Origin: Chryseobacterium hagamense
Lineage (GTDB): Bacteria > Bacteroidota > Bacteroidia > Flavobacteriales > Weeksellaceae
NCBI RefSeq assembly: GCF_007991455.1
Contig: NZ_BJYJ01000001.1
Span: 124,001 to 188,000 of the forward strand
Length of the DNA stretch: 64,000 nucleotides
Direction: 5' to 3'
Shown here piece after piece: positions 17,360 through 25,592 of the stretch. Position numbers and translations under genes: made by a program. The notes below the pieces were generated by a model, which did no database searches, had not been told where the DNA came from, and saw nothing but the letters and a program-made list of their open reading frames with translations. How positions within the stretch are numbered: the stretch's first letter is position 1; each line of letters begins with the position of its first letter.

Positions 17360-19068
17360 ATGGAAAATTTTATCGTATCTGCAAGAAAATATCGCCCCCA
17401 GGAGTTTGATACTGTTGTCGGGCAGTCTCATATTACGGATACTTTAGAACATGCAATCGGAGAAAACCAATTGGCCCAGGCTCTGCTGTTCTGTGGACCC
17501 CGGGGCGTCGGCAAAACTACCTGTGCCCGTATTCTGGCCAGGAAGATCAATGAAAAGGACGGCTCCGTTTCCGAAGACGGATTTGCCTATAACATCTATG
17601 AGCTGGATGCCGCATCCAACAATTCCGTGGATGACATCCGGGAACTGATCGATCAGGTACGTTACGCACCGCAGACCGGTAAATACAAGGTCTATATCAT
17701 CGATGAGGTGCATATGCTCTCTTCTGCTGCATTCAATGCTTTCCTTAAAACCCTTGAGGAACCGCCTGCACATGCCATCTTTATTCTGGCTACAACCGAA
17801 AAACATAAGATTATTCCAACCATCCTGTCAAGATGCCAGATCTACGATTTTAAAAGAATTGTCATCGAAGATATCCAGGGACATTTAAGGTCCATTGCCC
17901 GGAAAGAAGCTATCCGGTATGAGGATGATGCGCTGTATTTAATTGCCCAGAAAGCCGATGGAGCATTAAGGGATGCCCTTTCCATCTTCGACAGGCTTTC
18001 CACCTTTTCGCAGAAAAACATCACATTAGCCAAAGCGGCGGAAGTCCTGAATATTCTGGATTATGATCAGTATCTAAAAATCGTCGATTTAGCCAAAGAA
18101 AATAAAATCCCCGAAGTCCTTTTTGCCTTCAACGAAATTGTAAAAAAAGGTTTCGACCCTCATATTTTCATTGCAGGGCTGGGAAATCATTTCCGGGATC
18201 TGATGATGGCGCAGAATGCTTCTACCATCGAGCTTATTGAAGTCGGCGAACAGACGAGGACAAAGTTTGTGGAGCAGGCACGGAAATGGAATCCGCAGCA
18301 GCTGATCGATGCCGTTGAAATCAGCAACCACGCCGATATCAATTATAAAAATTCAAAGAACCCGAGGCTTACCGTAGAAATTGCTCTGATGCAGTTGGCT
18401 TCCTTAACGGCTGATCCAGGCGTTGCTAAAAAAAAAAGTTCTTAATTCTCCCGCCGTTTCCTGAAAAGACAGACGACGTTAAAATTCCTGAAAGCCGGGA
18501 AATCAAAGAAATAAAAGCGAAAACTACATCGCCCGGACCGGCAGATGCTATTAAAGCTCAGTCCGCTGAAATAATTACAAAAACCACCAAGCCGCTTACC
18601 AGGCAGGCTGTTTCTTCGGGGTTCAGCGTCAACGCTTTCCTGAATAAGGAAGAACCTGTAGCAGAGGAAAATACAGCGGTTGAAAAAACCGGGGATCTTC
18701 CGCAAAGCCATTTTACCGAAACTGATCTCCAGGCAGAATGGAGCATCCTTCTGAAACAGCTTCAGCGTAAAGATACCTTTGTATTCAATGCCATCAAAAC
18801 ATTCAAGCTTCTGAAATCCGGTGAAAACCAGATTACGGTTTTATTTCCGTCAGACTCTGCAAAGGTGGAATTCGATAAAGTAAGCCGCGAATTTTTCAAT
18901 CATTTCAAGACGAAAGTCCATAACTTTTCCATTGAGGTCGTGTATAAAAGAGATACCGAAAACCTGAAAATTGAAGTAATGACAAAGAAAAAGATTTTTG
19001 AAAAATTTGCAGAAAAAAATCCGCTGCTGAAAGATCTAGATGATCTGCTGAAGTTCGATCTTACTTAA
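17360..19068 (+). CDS. dnaX: DNA polymerase III subunit gamma/tau, requires -1 frameshift at A10
   Basis: Clamp-loader ATPase. The zero frame from ATG 17360 encodes 361 residues with Walker A (GPRGVGKTTCARI), Walker B (VYIIDEVHMLS), sensor 1 (ATTEKHKIIPTILSRC, whose SRC supplies the arginine finger) and lid domains. It ends at TAA 18445 just after a run of ten A (18428-18437). The -1 frame is open from that run to 19068 and encodes the tau C-terminus (for example LPQSHFTETDLQAEWSILLK and KIFEKFAEKNPLLKDLDDLL), giving about 569 residues. This resembles the short/long gamma/tau arrangement of E. coli and Thermus. The Cys4 zinc module normally found between Walker A and B is absent (ARKINEKDGSVSEDGFAYN instead). 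A homopolymer sequencing error is the alternative to a programmed shift. Confidence 0.88.
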
Positions 19069-19220
19069 CAGAATGTCTGAAATAATCAGATTTAAAGATT
19101 CCGAACAAATGTATCAAAGTTATGGCGCGTTTTCAAACCTTTTGGCTTTCATCATTCAAATGGCGATTTTTTCAAAAACTGATTTTCTACAGGTTGCATG
19201 AAAAAAGATCCGGTTGAAAA

Positions 19221-19249
19221 TTGATATTTAAATAAATTTTATATATTTG
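19221..19249 (+). promoter_or_regulatory. Promoter with about 365-nt leader before DAHP synthase
   Basis: TTG at 19221-19223, an 18-nt spacer and TATATTTG at 19242-19249, a full match to the flavobacterial consensus. The predicted start near 19255 leaves a leader of about 365 nt before the ATG at 19621, far longer than other leaders in this window. Confidence 0.7.
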
Positions 19250-19325
19250 TCTGGTATTTGATCAGGCAATTGTTTTTCAGATCAGTACATTTTATAAACA
19301 AAGAGCCAGGAACAGACGATCCGCA

Positions 19326-19460
19326 ATGGAAAAATTAACCCATTCATACCAGTCTTTTTTCGCATCCGCTGATGAATTTTTCGGCGGTGGTTTCAGCATT
19401 TTGTTTACCAGTTTTAGAAATTTCAGAAACTATTATCGATTTTATTATTGGTATTGCTAA
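19326..19460 (+). CDS. Aromatic-amino-acid-rich leader peptide (attenuation candidate)
   Basis: A 44-codon frame (ATG 19326, TAA 19458-19460) lies between the promoter and the DAHP synthase/chorismate mutase gene. It starts MEKLTHSYQSFF and holds 9 Phe, 6 Tyr and 1 Trp; the last nine residues are YYRFYYWYC. Clusters of codons for the pathway's own end products just before the stop are the signature of ribosome-mediated attenuation (as in trpL and pheL). Downstream are a pairing element (CTGAATTTCT, 19461-19470, complementary to AGAAATTTCAG at 19416-19426 within the peptide gene) and a terminator-like hairpin at 19485-19512. Starvation for Phe/Tyr/Trp would stall ribosomes on the last codons and cover the 5' element. 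Confidence 0.72.
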   Translation: MEKLTHSYQSFFASADEFFGGGFSILFTSFRNFRNYYRFYYWYC

Positions 19461-19484
19461 CTGAATTTCTTTCCAAAAAATAAT

Positions 19485-19512
19485 GGGATATTGATTTCTT
19501 CAATTCCTTTTT
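19485..19512 (+). terminator. Candidate attenuator terminator hairpin
   Basis: GGGATATTGA (19485-19494) pairs with TCAATTCCT (19500-19508) with one bulged T and a 5-nt loop, followed by a T-rich run. It lies 24 nt after the leader-peptide stop. It is AT-rich and moderate in strength. Confidence 0.5.
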
Positions 19513-19620
19513 CCTTAATAAATAATTTTTTAACGGCAGTTTTTTGAAAAGAATTATAAAGTAATTTTATAATGCTTTCTGCTATGTACTCAATATAAAA
19601 CAAAAAAATAAGTAAGAATA

Positions 19621-20700
19621 ATGGATTTAAAAGAATTAAAAAGCAGCTGGACGGATGCATTTTCCCAACCCATCATGATCGCAGGACCCTGCAGCGCGGA
19701 GAGTGAAGCCCAAATGCTGGAAACTGCCAGGAGAATACGTGAAACCCAGGCCAATGTACCGATTTTCCGCGCAGGAATCTGGAAACCGAGGACAAAGCCT
19801 AACGGATTTGAAGGTGTAGGCGTAATAGGGCTCAACTGGCTGAAAAAAGTGAAAGAAGAATACGGTTTCAAAACAGCAACCGAAGTAGCCAATGCCCATC
19901 ACGTTTTTGCCGCCCTGGAAGCGGATGTGGATATTCTCTGGATCGGTGCCCGCTCTACTGTAAACCCTTTTACCGTACAGGAGATTGCCATGGCTTTAAG
20001 AGGAACTGATAAGCCCGTCCTGGTGAAAAACCCGGTAAATCCGGATCTGGCTTTATGGATCGGTGCGCTGGAGCGTCTCCTGGGGCAGGATATTAAAAAC
20101 CTGGGGGTAATCCACAGAGGGTTTTCCACATACCAAAAAACAAAATACCGGAATAATCCGAACTGGCAGATTGCCCTGGATTTCAAGAGCCAGTTCCCGG
20201 ATATCCCGATGCTGATCGATCCTTCCCATATCTGCGGAAACAGAACCGGCCTTGCGGACATTACCCAGGAAGCCATGAACGTAGGTTACCAGGGTGCAAT
20301 TATCGAAACCCACTGCAGTCCGGATGAAGCATGGAGTGATGCTTCCCAGCAGATTACCCCGGAAGTCCTGGCCGGACTGATCGGGAACCTGAAGATGAGA
20401 AACCCCGGTGTTGAAGGCTTTGAAGGTGATATGGGTAGGCACCGGACCCTGATTTCGGATATTGATTTCCAGCTGATCGAACTGCTGTCCCAAAGGATGA
20501 AGATTTCAGAAAAAATCGGTAAGCTGAAAAAAGAAAACGACATTGCCATCTTTCAGCCGGACCGTTGGAAGGTGATTACGGAATATGCCAATCAGAAAGC
20601 CATCGAAACAGGAATGTCTCAGGAATTTATAGAAAAATTATTCAAGGCCATTCATGAAGAATCGATTGAGGTGCAGAACAGCATTATGATCAACAGATAA
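19621..20700 (+). CDS. Bifunctional DAHP synthase (type I beta) / chorismate mutase
   Basis: 359 residues. The first about 265 residues are a 3-deoxy-7-phosphoheptulonate synthase barrel: IMIAGPCSAESEAQM, FRAGIWKPRTKPNGFEGVG, VLVKNPVNPDLALWIGAL, MLIDPSHICGNR and IIETHCSPDEAWSDA, with the metal-binding Cys/His/Glu/Asp set. The last about 90 residues are an AroQ-type chorismate mutase helix bundle (DFQLIELLSQRMKISEKIGK, then VITEYANQKAIETGMSQEF). It makes the first shikimate-pathway intermediate and converts chorismate to prephenate, so it feeds Phe/Tyr. In fusions of this type the mutase domain also mediates feedback inhibition by prephenate. A long leader with an aromatic peptide precedes it. 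Confidence 0.94.
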   Translation: MDLKELKSSWTDAFSQPIMIAGPCSAESEAQMLETARRIRETQANVPIFRAGIWKPRTKPNGFEGVGVIGLNWLKKVKEEYGFKTATEVANAHHVFAALEADVDILWIGARSTVNPFTVQEIAMALRGTDKPVLVKNPVNPDLALWIGALERLLGQDIKNLGVIHRGFSTYQKTKYRNNPNWQIALDFKSQFPDIPMLIDPSHICGNRTGLADITQEAMNVGYQGAIIETHCSPDEAWSDASQQITPEVLAGLIGNLKMRNPGVEGFEGDMGRHRTLISDIDFQLIELLSQRMKISEKIGKLKKENDIAIFQPDRWKVITEYANQKAIETGMSQEFIEKLFKAIHEESIEVQNSIMINR

Positions 20701-20710
20701 TTGAATTTGT

Positions 20711-20870
20711 GCGTTTGAGAGTATGGAAGTGTGAGAGTTTGAGAGTGTCTATGCGTATAAATGTATACGGGTGTATGGGAGTAGGGAAGAACGAAATTTT
20801 AACCTGAGGGTATGAAAAACTGATATTCTCCAACTCTCAGACACTCTTACTCCCAAACCTGAACCGAATT
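20711..20870. repeat. GAGAGTTT-type low-complexity inverted sequence
   Basis: The spacer before rsgA has GAGAGTTTGAGAGTGTCT-like words (20733-20751) on one side and their rough complement (ACTCTCAGACACTCTTACTC, from 20833) on the other, so an imperfect stem could form. It may act as a terminator-like structure or be a decayed repeat. Confidence 0.4.
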
Positions 20871-20873
20871 CCT

Positions 20874-20881
20874 TATATTTG
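20874..20881 (+). promoter_or_regulatory. -7 element of rsgA promoter
   Basis: TATATTTG 14 nt before the ATG at 20896, a perfect -7 match. No TTG is seen at the usual -33 distance, and the leader would be very short. Confidence 0.5.
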
Positions 20882-20895
20882 CATCATCTTATTAT

Positions 20896-21822
20896 ATGAA
20901 AGGAAAAATCATTAAATCTACAGGGAGCTGGTATCAGGTTTTGGAAATGGAAACCGGGCGAATTTTCGAGGCAAGGATCCGCGGAAAATTCAAACTGATC
21001 AAAACCCGTCTTACCAATCCGCTTGCTGTGGGGGATTTTGTGGAGTTCCAGCTGGAACAGGACGATATTGCCTGGATTACGAAAATTGATCCGCGCACCA
21101 ACTATCTGATCCGGAAATCCGTCAATCTTTCGAAAGAAGCACACATCATTGCCTCGAATATAGATCTGGCGTGCTTTATCTTTACCTTAAAACATCCGGA
21201 AACTTCACTTGGTTTCCTGGACAGGTTTCTCGCCTGTTGTGAGGCCTACAACATCTCTCCTCTGATTCTGTTTAATAAGATGGATGTTCTTAATGACGAG
21301 GAAATCGAGACCGTAAAAGATATGGAGTTCCTTTATCATGAAATCGGATACGGCTCCCTGGAAATTTCTTCCTATTCAGGATTGCATCTCAGCCAACTGA
21401 AAGAGCTTCTTCAGGACAAAACGTCCGTGTTTTTCGGACACTCCGGATGCGGGAAATCAACATTGGTTAATGCTCTGCAGCCCGGACTTAATCTGAAAAC
21501 TTCTGAAATTTCCGATACCCATCTGAAAGGGAAGCATACCACAACTTTTGCCCAGATGCATTTCTGGGATTTCGGCGGCAACGTGATCGATACCCCGGGA
21601 GTACGTGAGTTTGCCATGATTGATATCGATAAGGAAGAGGTACAGCATTATTTTCCGGAAATCTTTAAAAAGAGAGAAGAATGCAAATACCACAACTGTC
21701 TTCATATCAATGAGCCGAAGTGTGCCGTTATCGAAGGACTGGAAACGGGTGATATCCAGTATTCCCGGTACTCAACCTATATTAAACTGATGGAGGAAGC
21801 GGAAGAAGCGGCCCAGAAATAA
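20896..21822 (+). CDS. rsgA: Small ribosomal subunit biogenesis GTPase RsgA
   Basis: 308 residues with the circularly permuted GTPase order typical of RsgA/YjeQ: an N-terminal OB fold, G4 (ILFNKMDVLND), then G1 (FFGHSGCGKSTLVNAL), G2 (KGKHTTTFAQM) and G3 (VIDTPGVREF). The C-terminal zinc knuckle CKYHNCLHINEPKCAV follows. It binds the 30S subunit late in assembly and hydrolyses GTP to release itself. It is monocistronic. Confidence 0.96.
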   Translation: MKGKIIKSTGSWYQVLEMETGRIFEARIRGKFKLIKTRLTNPLAVGDFVEFQLEQDDIAWITKIDPRTNYLIRKSVNLSKEAHIIASNIDLACFIFTLKHPETSLGFLDRFLACCEAYNISPLILFNKMDVLNDEEIETVKDMEFLYHEIGYGSLEISSYSGLHLSQLKELLQDKTSVFFGHSGCGKSTLVNALQPGLNLKTSEISDTHLKGKHTTTFAQMHFWDFGGNVIDTPGVREFAMIDIDKEEVQHYFPEIFKKREECKYHNCLHINEPKCAVIEGLETGDIQYSRYSTYIKLMEEAEEAAQK

Positions 21823-22155
21823 TCCAACTGTCATTTAATCCTACCTCGTTACTGGAGACTGATTCTGTAGGATCTTCGAAGACAGATACATTCCTGCTGA
21901 GTATAAATTTTCCGTTGCAAAACTCCGATCTAAAAAATTTTACTGATTCCTGAGTCTAATGTGAACCCGCAGAGGCGCTGAAATTAACAAGCAGGAAGAG
22001 GGAAGCTGGATGCCATAGGTTTCTCCTTTCAGAAATAGGTTCTAAAGTCTTGATAATTAAATTAAATCTTTGTCATTCCATCAGACGGTATTCTTATTTG
22101 ATACTGAATAAATAAACCTGGTTTCATTTTTCAACCATAGTCAAATTTATATTGT
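21823..22155. other. Intergenic stretch without recognised gene
   Basis: Non-coding by inspection on both strands, with no terminator-quality hairpin directly after rsgA. It leads into the dispersed repeat copy at 22156. Confidence 0.4.
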
Positions 22156-22312
22156 TTAAAGTCGCGAAGGGATGATCTTTATAAAAAATAGGATAGAATC
22201 CGATCAGAAGCACGCATCGCTTATTCATTTTATCTGGGGATTCTACTGAAAATCCTGACTGAATTGACTCTAATCTTATTTTTGAATCAAGTGAATGGCT
22301 GAATATGATTTA
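22156..22312. repeat. Dispersed intergenic repeat, copy A
   Basis: About 157 bp share an order of similar blocks with 27130-27288 on the same strand: TTAAAGTC..GA.GGGA, AGGATA.AATCC, TCAGAAGC, TTATTC.TT.TATC, TCAAAATCC-like, TATTTTTGAAT and CTGAATATGAT. No frame runs through both copies, so it is a degenerate non-coding repeat. Confidence 0.65.
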
Positions 22313-22494
22313 GATCCAATCTATTTACATTATTCTACGGTCCGGACTTTTTTTTTCTGACAAGGAAATTTAATAGAGTTCTGTTTATTTTTATTATCTG
22401 ATTTGATTTATGCTGGCAGCAATTTTTGTTAAACAATAGTTTAATTATTAAGAAGTCAGAGACCTGGGTTACAATTTTGGGGAATTTTGGATAT

Positions 22495-22516
22495 AAAAAA
22501 CCCAGCCGAAGCTGGG
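22495..22516 (-). terminator. Terminator-like hairpin (minus strand) with TTCG loop
   Basis: On the minus strand CCCAGC-TTCG-GCTGGG is followed by six T, an excellent intrinsic terminator. No gene is seen immediately upstream of it on that strand, so its transcript is unknown. It could end antisense RNA from the ndk promoter region. Confidence 0.65.
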
Positions 22517-22519
22517 TAA

Positions 22520-22546
22520 AAACTAATAACCATGAAAACTCAAATT
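22520..22546. repeat. Short repeated motif, copy 1 (AAACTAATAACCAT...CTCAAATT)
   Basis: AAACTAATAACCAT followed within 8 nt by CTCAAATT recurs at 23408-23435. Each copy lies next to a strong hairpin. A 25-codon frame starts at the ATG here but has no support of its own. Confidence 0.45.
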
Positions 22547-22665
22547 AAACATGAGAATCGTAATAGTAGTAACAAATCCTGTGCCAAAGTTTTGTCTTTA
22601 TTTTCTTAACAAATGTTATATTTATGTTAAAAATTTTTTAAAATTAAAAAGACAGGAATTTTTTG

Positions 22666-22673
22666 TATTTTTG
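22666..22673 (+). promoter_or_regulatory. -7 element of ndk promoter
   Basis: TATTTTTG, a perfect TAnnTTTG match, ends 25 nt before the ndk ATG at 22699. Confidence 0.55.
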
Positions 22674-22698
22674 CGCCATTAAAAAAAATATCTATTTT

Positions 22699-23115
22699 AT
22701 GTCTAACATTACATTCACTATGATTAAGCCTGATGCAGTTGCAGACGGACATATCGGTGCTATATTGGGTAAGATCGCAGAAGGAGGTTTCAAGATCAAA
22801 GCGATGAAGTTGACACAGCTTACGGTAGCTGATGCAAAAAAATTCTACGAAGTACATGCTGAAAGACCATTCTACGGAGAATTGGTAGATTTCATGAGCT
22901 CAGGACCTATCGTTGCTGCAGTTCTTGAAAAAGACAATGCCGTTGAAGATTTCAGAACACTGATCGGTTCTACCAATCCTGCAGAAGCTGCTGAAGGAAC
23001 CATCAGAAAAATGTTTGCAAGAAGCATCGGGGAAAATGCCGTTCACGGTTCTGATTCTGATGAGAATGCGCTGATCGAAGCCCAATTCCATTTTTCAGGA
23101 AGAGAAATTTTTTAA
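22699..23115 (+). CDS. ndk: Nucleoside diphosphate kinase
   Basis: 138 residues from ATG 22699 ([17 protein letters not shown]), the usual length of bacterial Ndk. The upstream ATT at 22663 lies inside the promoter region and was rejected. The phosphohistidine motif is [12 protein letters not shown] near residues 115-126, and the nucleotide-binding [20 protein letters not shown] and [15 protein letters not shown] segments are all present. It equilibrates NTP pools by ping-pong phosphotransfer from ATP. It is monocistronic with its own -7 box and terminator. Confidence 0.97.
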   Translation: MSNITFTMIKPDAVADGHIGAILGKIAEGGFKIKAMKLTQLTVADAKKFYEVHAERPFYGELVDFMSSGPIVAAVLEKDNAVEDFRTLIGSTNPAEAAEGTIRKMFARSIGENAVHGSDSDENALIEAQFHFSGREIF

Positions 23116-23137
23116 TAACATTCAATTGATCATAAAG

Positions 23138-23164
23138 AAATCCGGAGAATTTTTCTCCGGATTT
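23138..23164 (+). terminator. Terminator of ndk
   Basis: AAATCCGGAGAA and TTCTCCGGATTT form a perfect 12-bp stem with a 3-nt loop, 23 nt after the ndk stop. The T run is short. Confidence 0.7.
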
Positions 23165-23407
23165 CTTGGTTTATAAAGTGTCTGATTTATGTTTTTTAGT
23201 ATTCCGGTACAAGCAGAATCTGGATTAAAAAACCGGAGGGAGGAAGAGATGCTGGAATTAAATTAAAAAATTTAATATAATGTGGTATTACGTAGAAATA
23301 CGTAAATGTATTTTCCGTGTTTTTACGGATAAAATTCTGTGTATTTATTCTCATCTTTACGTCAGCATTAGAACAAAAGGAAAATTTAAGCATTAAAGTT
23401 TTCTAAG

Positions 23408-23435
23408 AAACTAATAACCATTACAGGCTCAAATT
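23408..23435. repeat. Short repeated motif, copy 2
   Basis: AAACTAATAACCAT then CTCAAATT, as at 22520-22546. It sits 13 nt before the hairpin at 23448. Confidence 0.45.
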
Positions 23436-23447
23436 TTCACAAAGAAG

Positions 23448-23473
23448 AAGGCAGTTCTCCCTTGAACTGCCTT
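23448..23473. terminator. Hairpin between motif copy 2 and rpe
   Basis: AAGGCAGTTC and GAACTGCCTT, 10-bp perfect stem with a 6-nt loop. It is T-rich on both sides and probably terminates rpe on the minus strand. Confidence 0.65.
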
Positions 23474-23498
23474 TTGTGCATTCTATTTTTAAAAAATA

Positions 23499-24149
23499 TT
23501 AAATCTTCATCAGCTCGATGGTCCGCTCCGGACTTTCTGCAGAAAATACGGCATTTCCGGCAACCAGCACATCGGCTCCGGCTTCAAAGAGTTTCGCTGC
23601 ATTGTCTACATTTACCCCGCCATCCACTTCAATTAAGGCTGTCGAATTATTGCTCAGGATCAGGTCTTTGGTCTCCGCAATTTTCTTGTAGGTATTTTCA
23701 ATGAATTTCTGACCGCCAAATCCCGGGTTAACACTCATTAAAAGAACAAGATCAACATCGGCAATGATGTCTTCCAGCATCAGAACCGGAGTGGAAGGAT
23801 TTAAAACAACCCCTGCCTTTGCCCCCAGGTCCTGAATATGATGGATGGTCCTGTGGAGATGGGTGCAGGCTTCATAATGCACGGAAACCAGGTCGGCTCC
23901 CTGTTTTATGAATTCTTCGACGTACTTTTCGGGTTCCACGATCATCAGATGGACATCGACAAATTTCGTGGCGTGCTGCTGAACCGTTTTCATCATGGGA
24001 AACCCGAACGAAATATTCGGGACGAACCTTCCGTCCATGACATCCACGTGGATCCAGTCGGCCTGGGATTGATTCAGCATTTCAATATCTCTCTGCAGGT
24101 TCCCGAAGTCTGCGGCTAAAAGGGAAGGAGCAATAAGCTTGGTTTTCAT
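23499..24149 (-). CDS. rpe: Ribulose-phosphate 3-epimerase
   Basis: 216 residues, a TIM barrel of the usual length. Visible are IAPSLLAADFGNL (catalytic and substrate Ser), DWIHVDVMDGRFVPN with metal-binding His and catalytic Asp, VDVHLMI, LLMSVNPGFGGQKF and ALIEVDGGVNVDNA (second catalytic Asp). It interconverts ribulose-5-P and xylulose-5-P in the pentose phosphate pathway. Downstream of the broken membrane-protein gene at 24236 on the same strand. Confidence 0.96.
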   Translation of the reverse strand: MKTKLIAPSLLAADFGNLQRDIEMLNQSQADWIHVDVMDGRFVPNISFGFPMMKTVQQHATKFVDVHLMIVEPEKYVEEFIKQGADLVSVHYEACTHLHRTIHHIQDLGAKAGVVLNPSTPVLMLEDIIADVDLVLLMSVNPGFGGQKFIENTYKKIAETKDLILSNNSTALIEVDGGVNVDNAAKLFEAGADVLVAGNAVFSAESPERTIELMKI

Positions 24150-24235
24150 TTTTACTTTTATACGGTATTAGAATGGATTGACCACCGGTAAATAATAAAT
24201 GAGAATAACTGAAAAGACAGTTATTTCAATGGCAG

Positions 24236-24465
24236 TCAACCTGATATGATTATTTTAATGGTCAGCAGCCGGTATGCGATAAACAGTACCACAGTAACCA
24301 CGCTGAAAAACTCCCATCATCGCCAGGATCATCTTATAAGCCGGGCCAATGGAGTGGATCAAACCATTTGTACACAATAAGAAAGAAAACATAAGCAAAA
24401 TACAATGCAGTCATTATATAGACGAATGTCGGCTTTCTTACAAAGTGCCTGAAAAAGCCTTTCAA
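24236..24465 (-). pseudogene. Small two-helix membrane protein, broken by two +1 indels
   Basis: Minus-strand reading from TTG 24465 gives LKGFFRHFVRKPTFVYIMTA and then ALYFAYVFFLIVYKWFDPLH. It then meets a stop near 24340 but continues one frame over as AYKMILAMMGVF. It shifts again and ends as SVVTVVLFIAYRLLTIKIIS. Removing one C from the CCC near 24340 and one T from the TTTTT near 24310 would restore a 75-residue protein with two membrane segments. It starts 1 nt after the M42 peptidase stop, so the intact gene would be translationally coupled to it. Both indels lie in homopolymers, so sequencing error is possible. Confidence 0.65.
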
Positions 24466-24466
24466 C

Positions 24467-25540
24467 CTAGTGATACTTCAGCTTCATTTCCGGCTTGATT
24501 TCGAGGATGGTTTCGTAAATAAGCTGAATAACATTTCTGACATCTTCTTTTGCAACCATCTCTACTGTAGTGTGCATGTAGCGTAAAGGTAAAGAAATCA
24601 ATGCACTGGGAACCCCGCCATTCGAGTGGGCAAAGGCATCCGTATCCGTTCCCGTTGCGCGGCTGGCGGCTGCCCGCTGGAAAGGAATGTTCCTTGCTTT
24701 GGCTGTCTGAATAATCAGTTCGCGGATGGTATGATGTACGCTCGGTGCAAAGAAGACCACCGGTCCGGCTCCGCATTTCTGGTCGCCTTCTTTTTTCTTC
24801 TCAATCATCGGGGTGGTGGTGTCATGGGTAACATCGGTTACGATGGCGATATTGGGCTTAATGGTATCGGCAATCATATCCGCACCGTATAATCCCACTT
24901 CTTCCTGAACGGAATTCGTAATGTACAGGCCGAAAGGAATTGTTTTTTTATTTTCTTTTAGAAGCCTCGCCACTTCCGCGATCATGAATCCGCCGATGCG
25001 GTTGTCCAGGGCCCGGCAGACAAAATACCGGTCGTTCATTTCAAAGAATTCATCCGGATAAGTGATCATACAGCCTACGTAAATCCCCATATCCTCGACT
25101 TCCTGTTTGGTCGTAGCACCACAGTCGATAAAGATATTTTCGATTTTAGGAGTAGGTTCGTTCTGGTTTGTCCGGGTATGAATGGCCGGCCATCCGAAAA
25201 CCCCCTTTACAATTCCCTTTTCCCCATGGATGTGAACGACTTTTGACGGGGCAATTGTCTGATCGGAACCTCCGTTTCTGATCACATAGATCAGGCCGTC
25301 ATCCGTAATATAATTTACATACCATGAGATTTCATCGGCATGGGCTTCAATAACCACTTTAAATTCAGCATCCGGATTGATGATTCCGTAGCAGGTTCCG
25401 TAGTGATCCACTTCCACCTGATCGACGTAGGGACGGATATAATCCATCCAGATCTTCTGCCCTTCGTGTTCGTATCCGGTAGGGGATGACGTGTTTAAAT
25501 ATCTCTCTAAAAATTTCAAAGATTTCTTTTCAAATTTCAT
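24467..25540 (-). CDS. M42 family metallopeptidase (glutamyl aminopeptidase-like)
   Basis: 357 residues from ATG 25540 (MKFEKKSLKFLERYL). Longer in-frame starts would run over the promoter of the divergent gene. The two-metal site of M42 enzymes is visible: EAHADEISWYV (His, Asp), CRALDNRIGG (bridging Asp), SVQEEVGLYGA (catalytic and ligand Glu), IVTDVTHD (Asp) and LPLRYMHTTVEM (His). Such tetrahedral aminopeptidases trim peptides in the cytoplasm. It is divergent from the DUF4294 gene, a pairing also remembered from other flavobacteria. Confidence 0.94.
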   Translation of the reverse strand: MKFEKKSLKFLERYLNTSSPTGYEHEGQKIWMDYIRPYVDQVEVDHYGTCYGIINPDAEFKVVIEAHADEISWYVNYITDDGLIYVIRNGGSDQTIAPSKVVHIHGEKGIVKGVFGWPAIHTRTNQNEPTPKIENIFIDCGATTKQEVEDMGIYVGCMITYPDEFFEMNDRYFVCRALDNRIGGFMIAEVARLLKENKKTIPFGLYITNSVQEEVGLYGADMIADTIKPNIAIVTDVTHDTTTPMIEKKKEGDQKCGAGPVVFFAPSVHHTIRELIIQTAKARNIPFQRAAASRATGTDTDAFAHSNGGVPSALISLPLRYMHTTVEMVAKEDVRNVIQLIYETILEIKPEMKLKYH

Positions 25541-25592
25541 AAAAAAGGAATGATTTTTGCGTTCAATTTTTGTTCTAATAAGTGTAAAAATA

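Noticed and set aside
22531..22608. 25-codon frame starting MKTQIKHENRN within the repeated motif
   Set aside because: The second copy of the motif lacks the ATG, so the peptide is not conserved even within this window.
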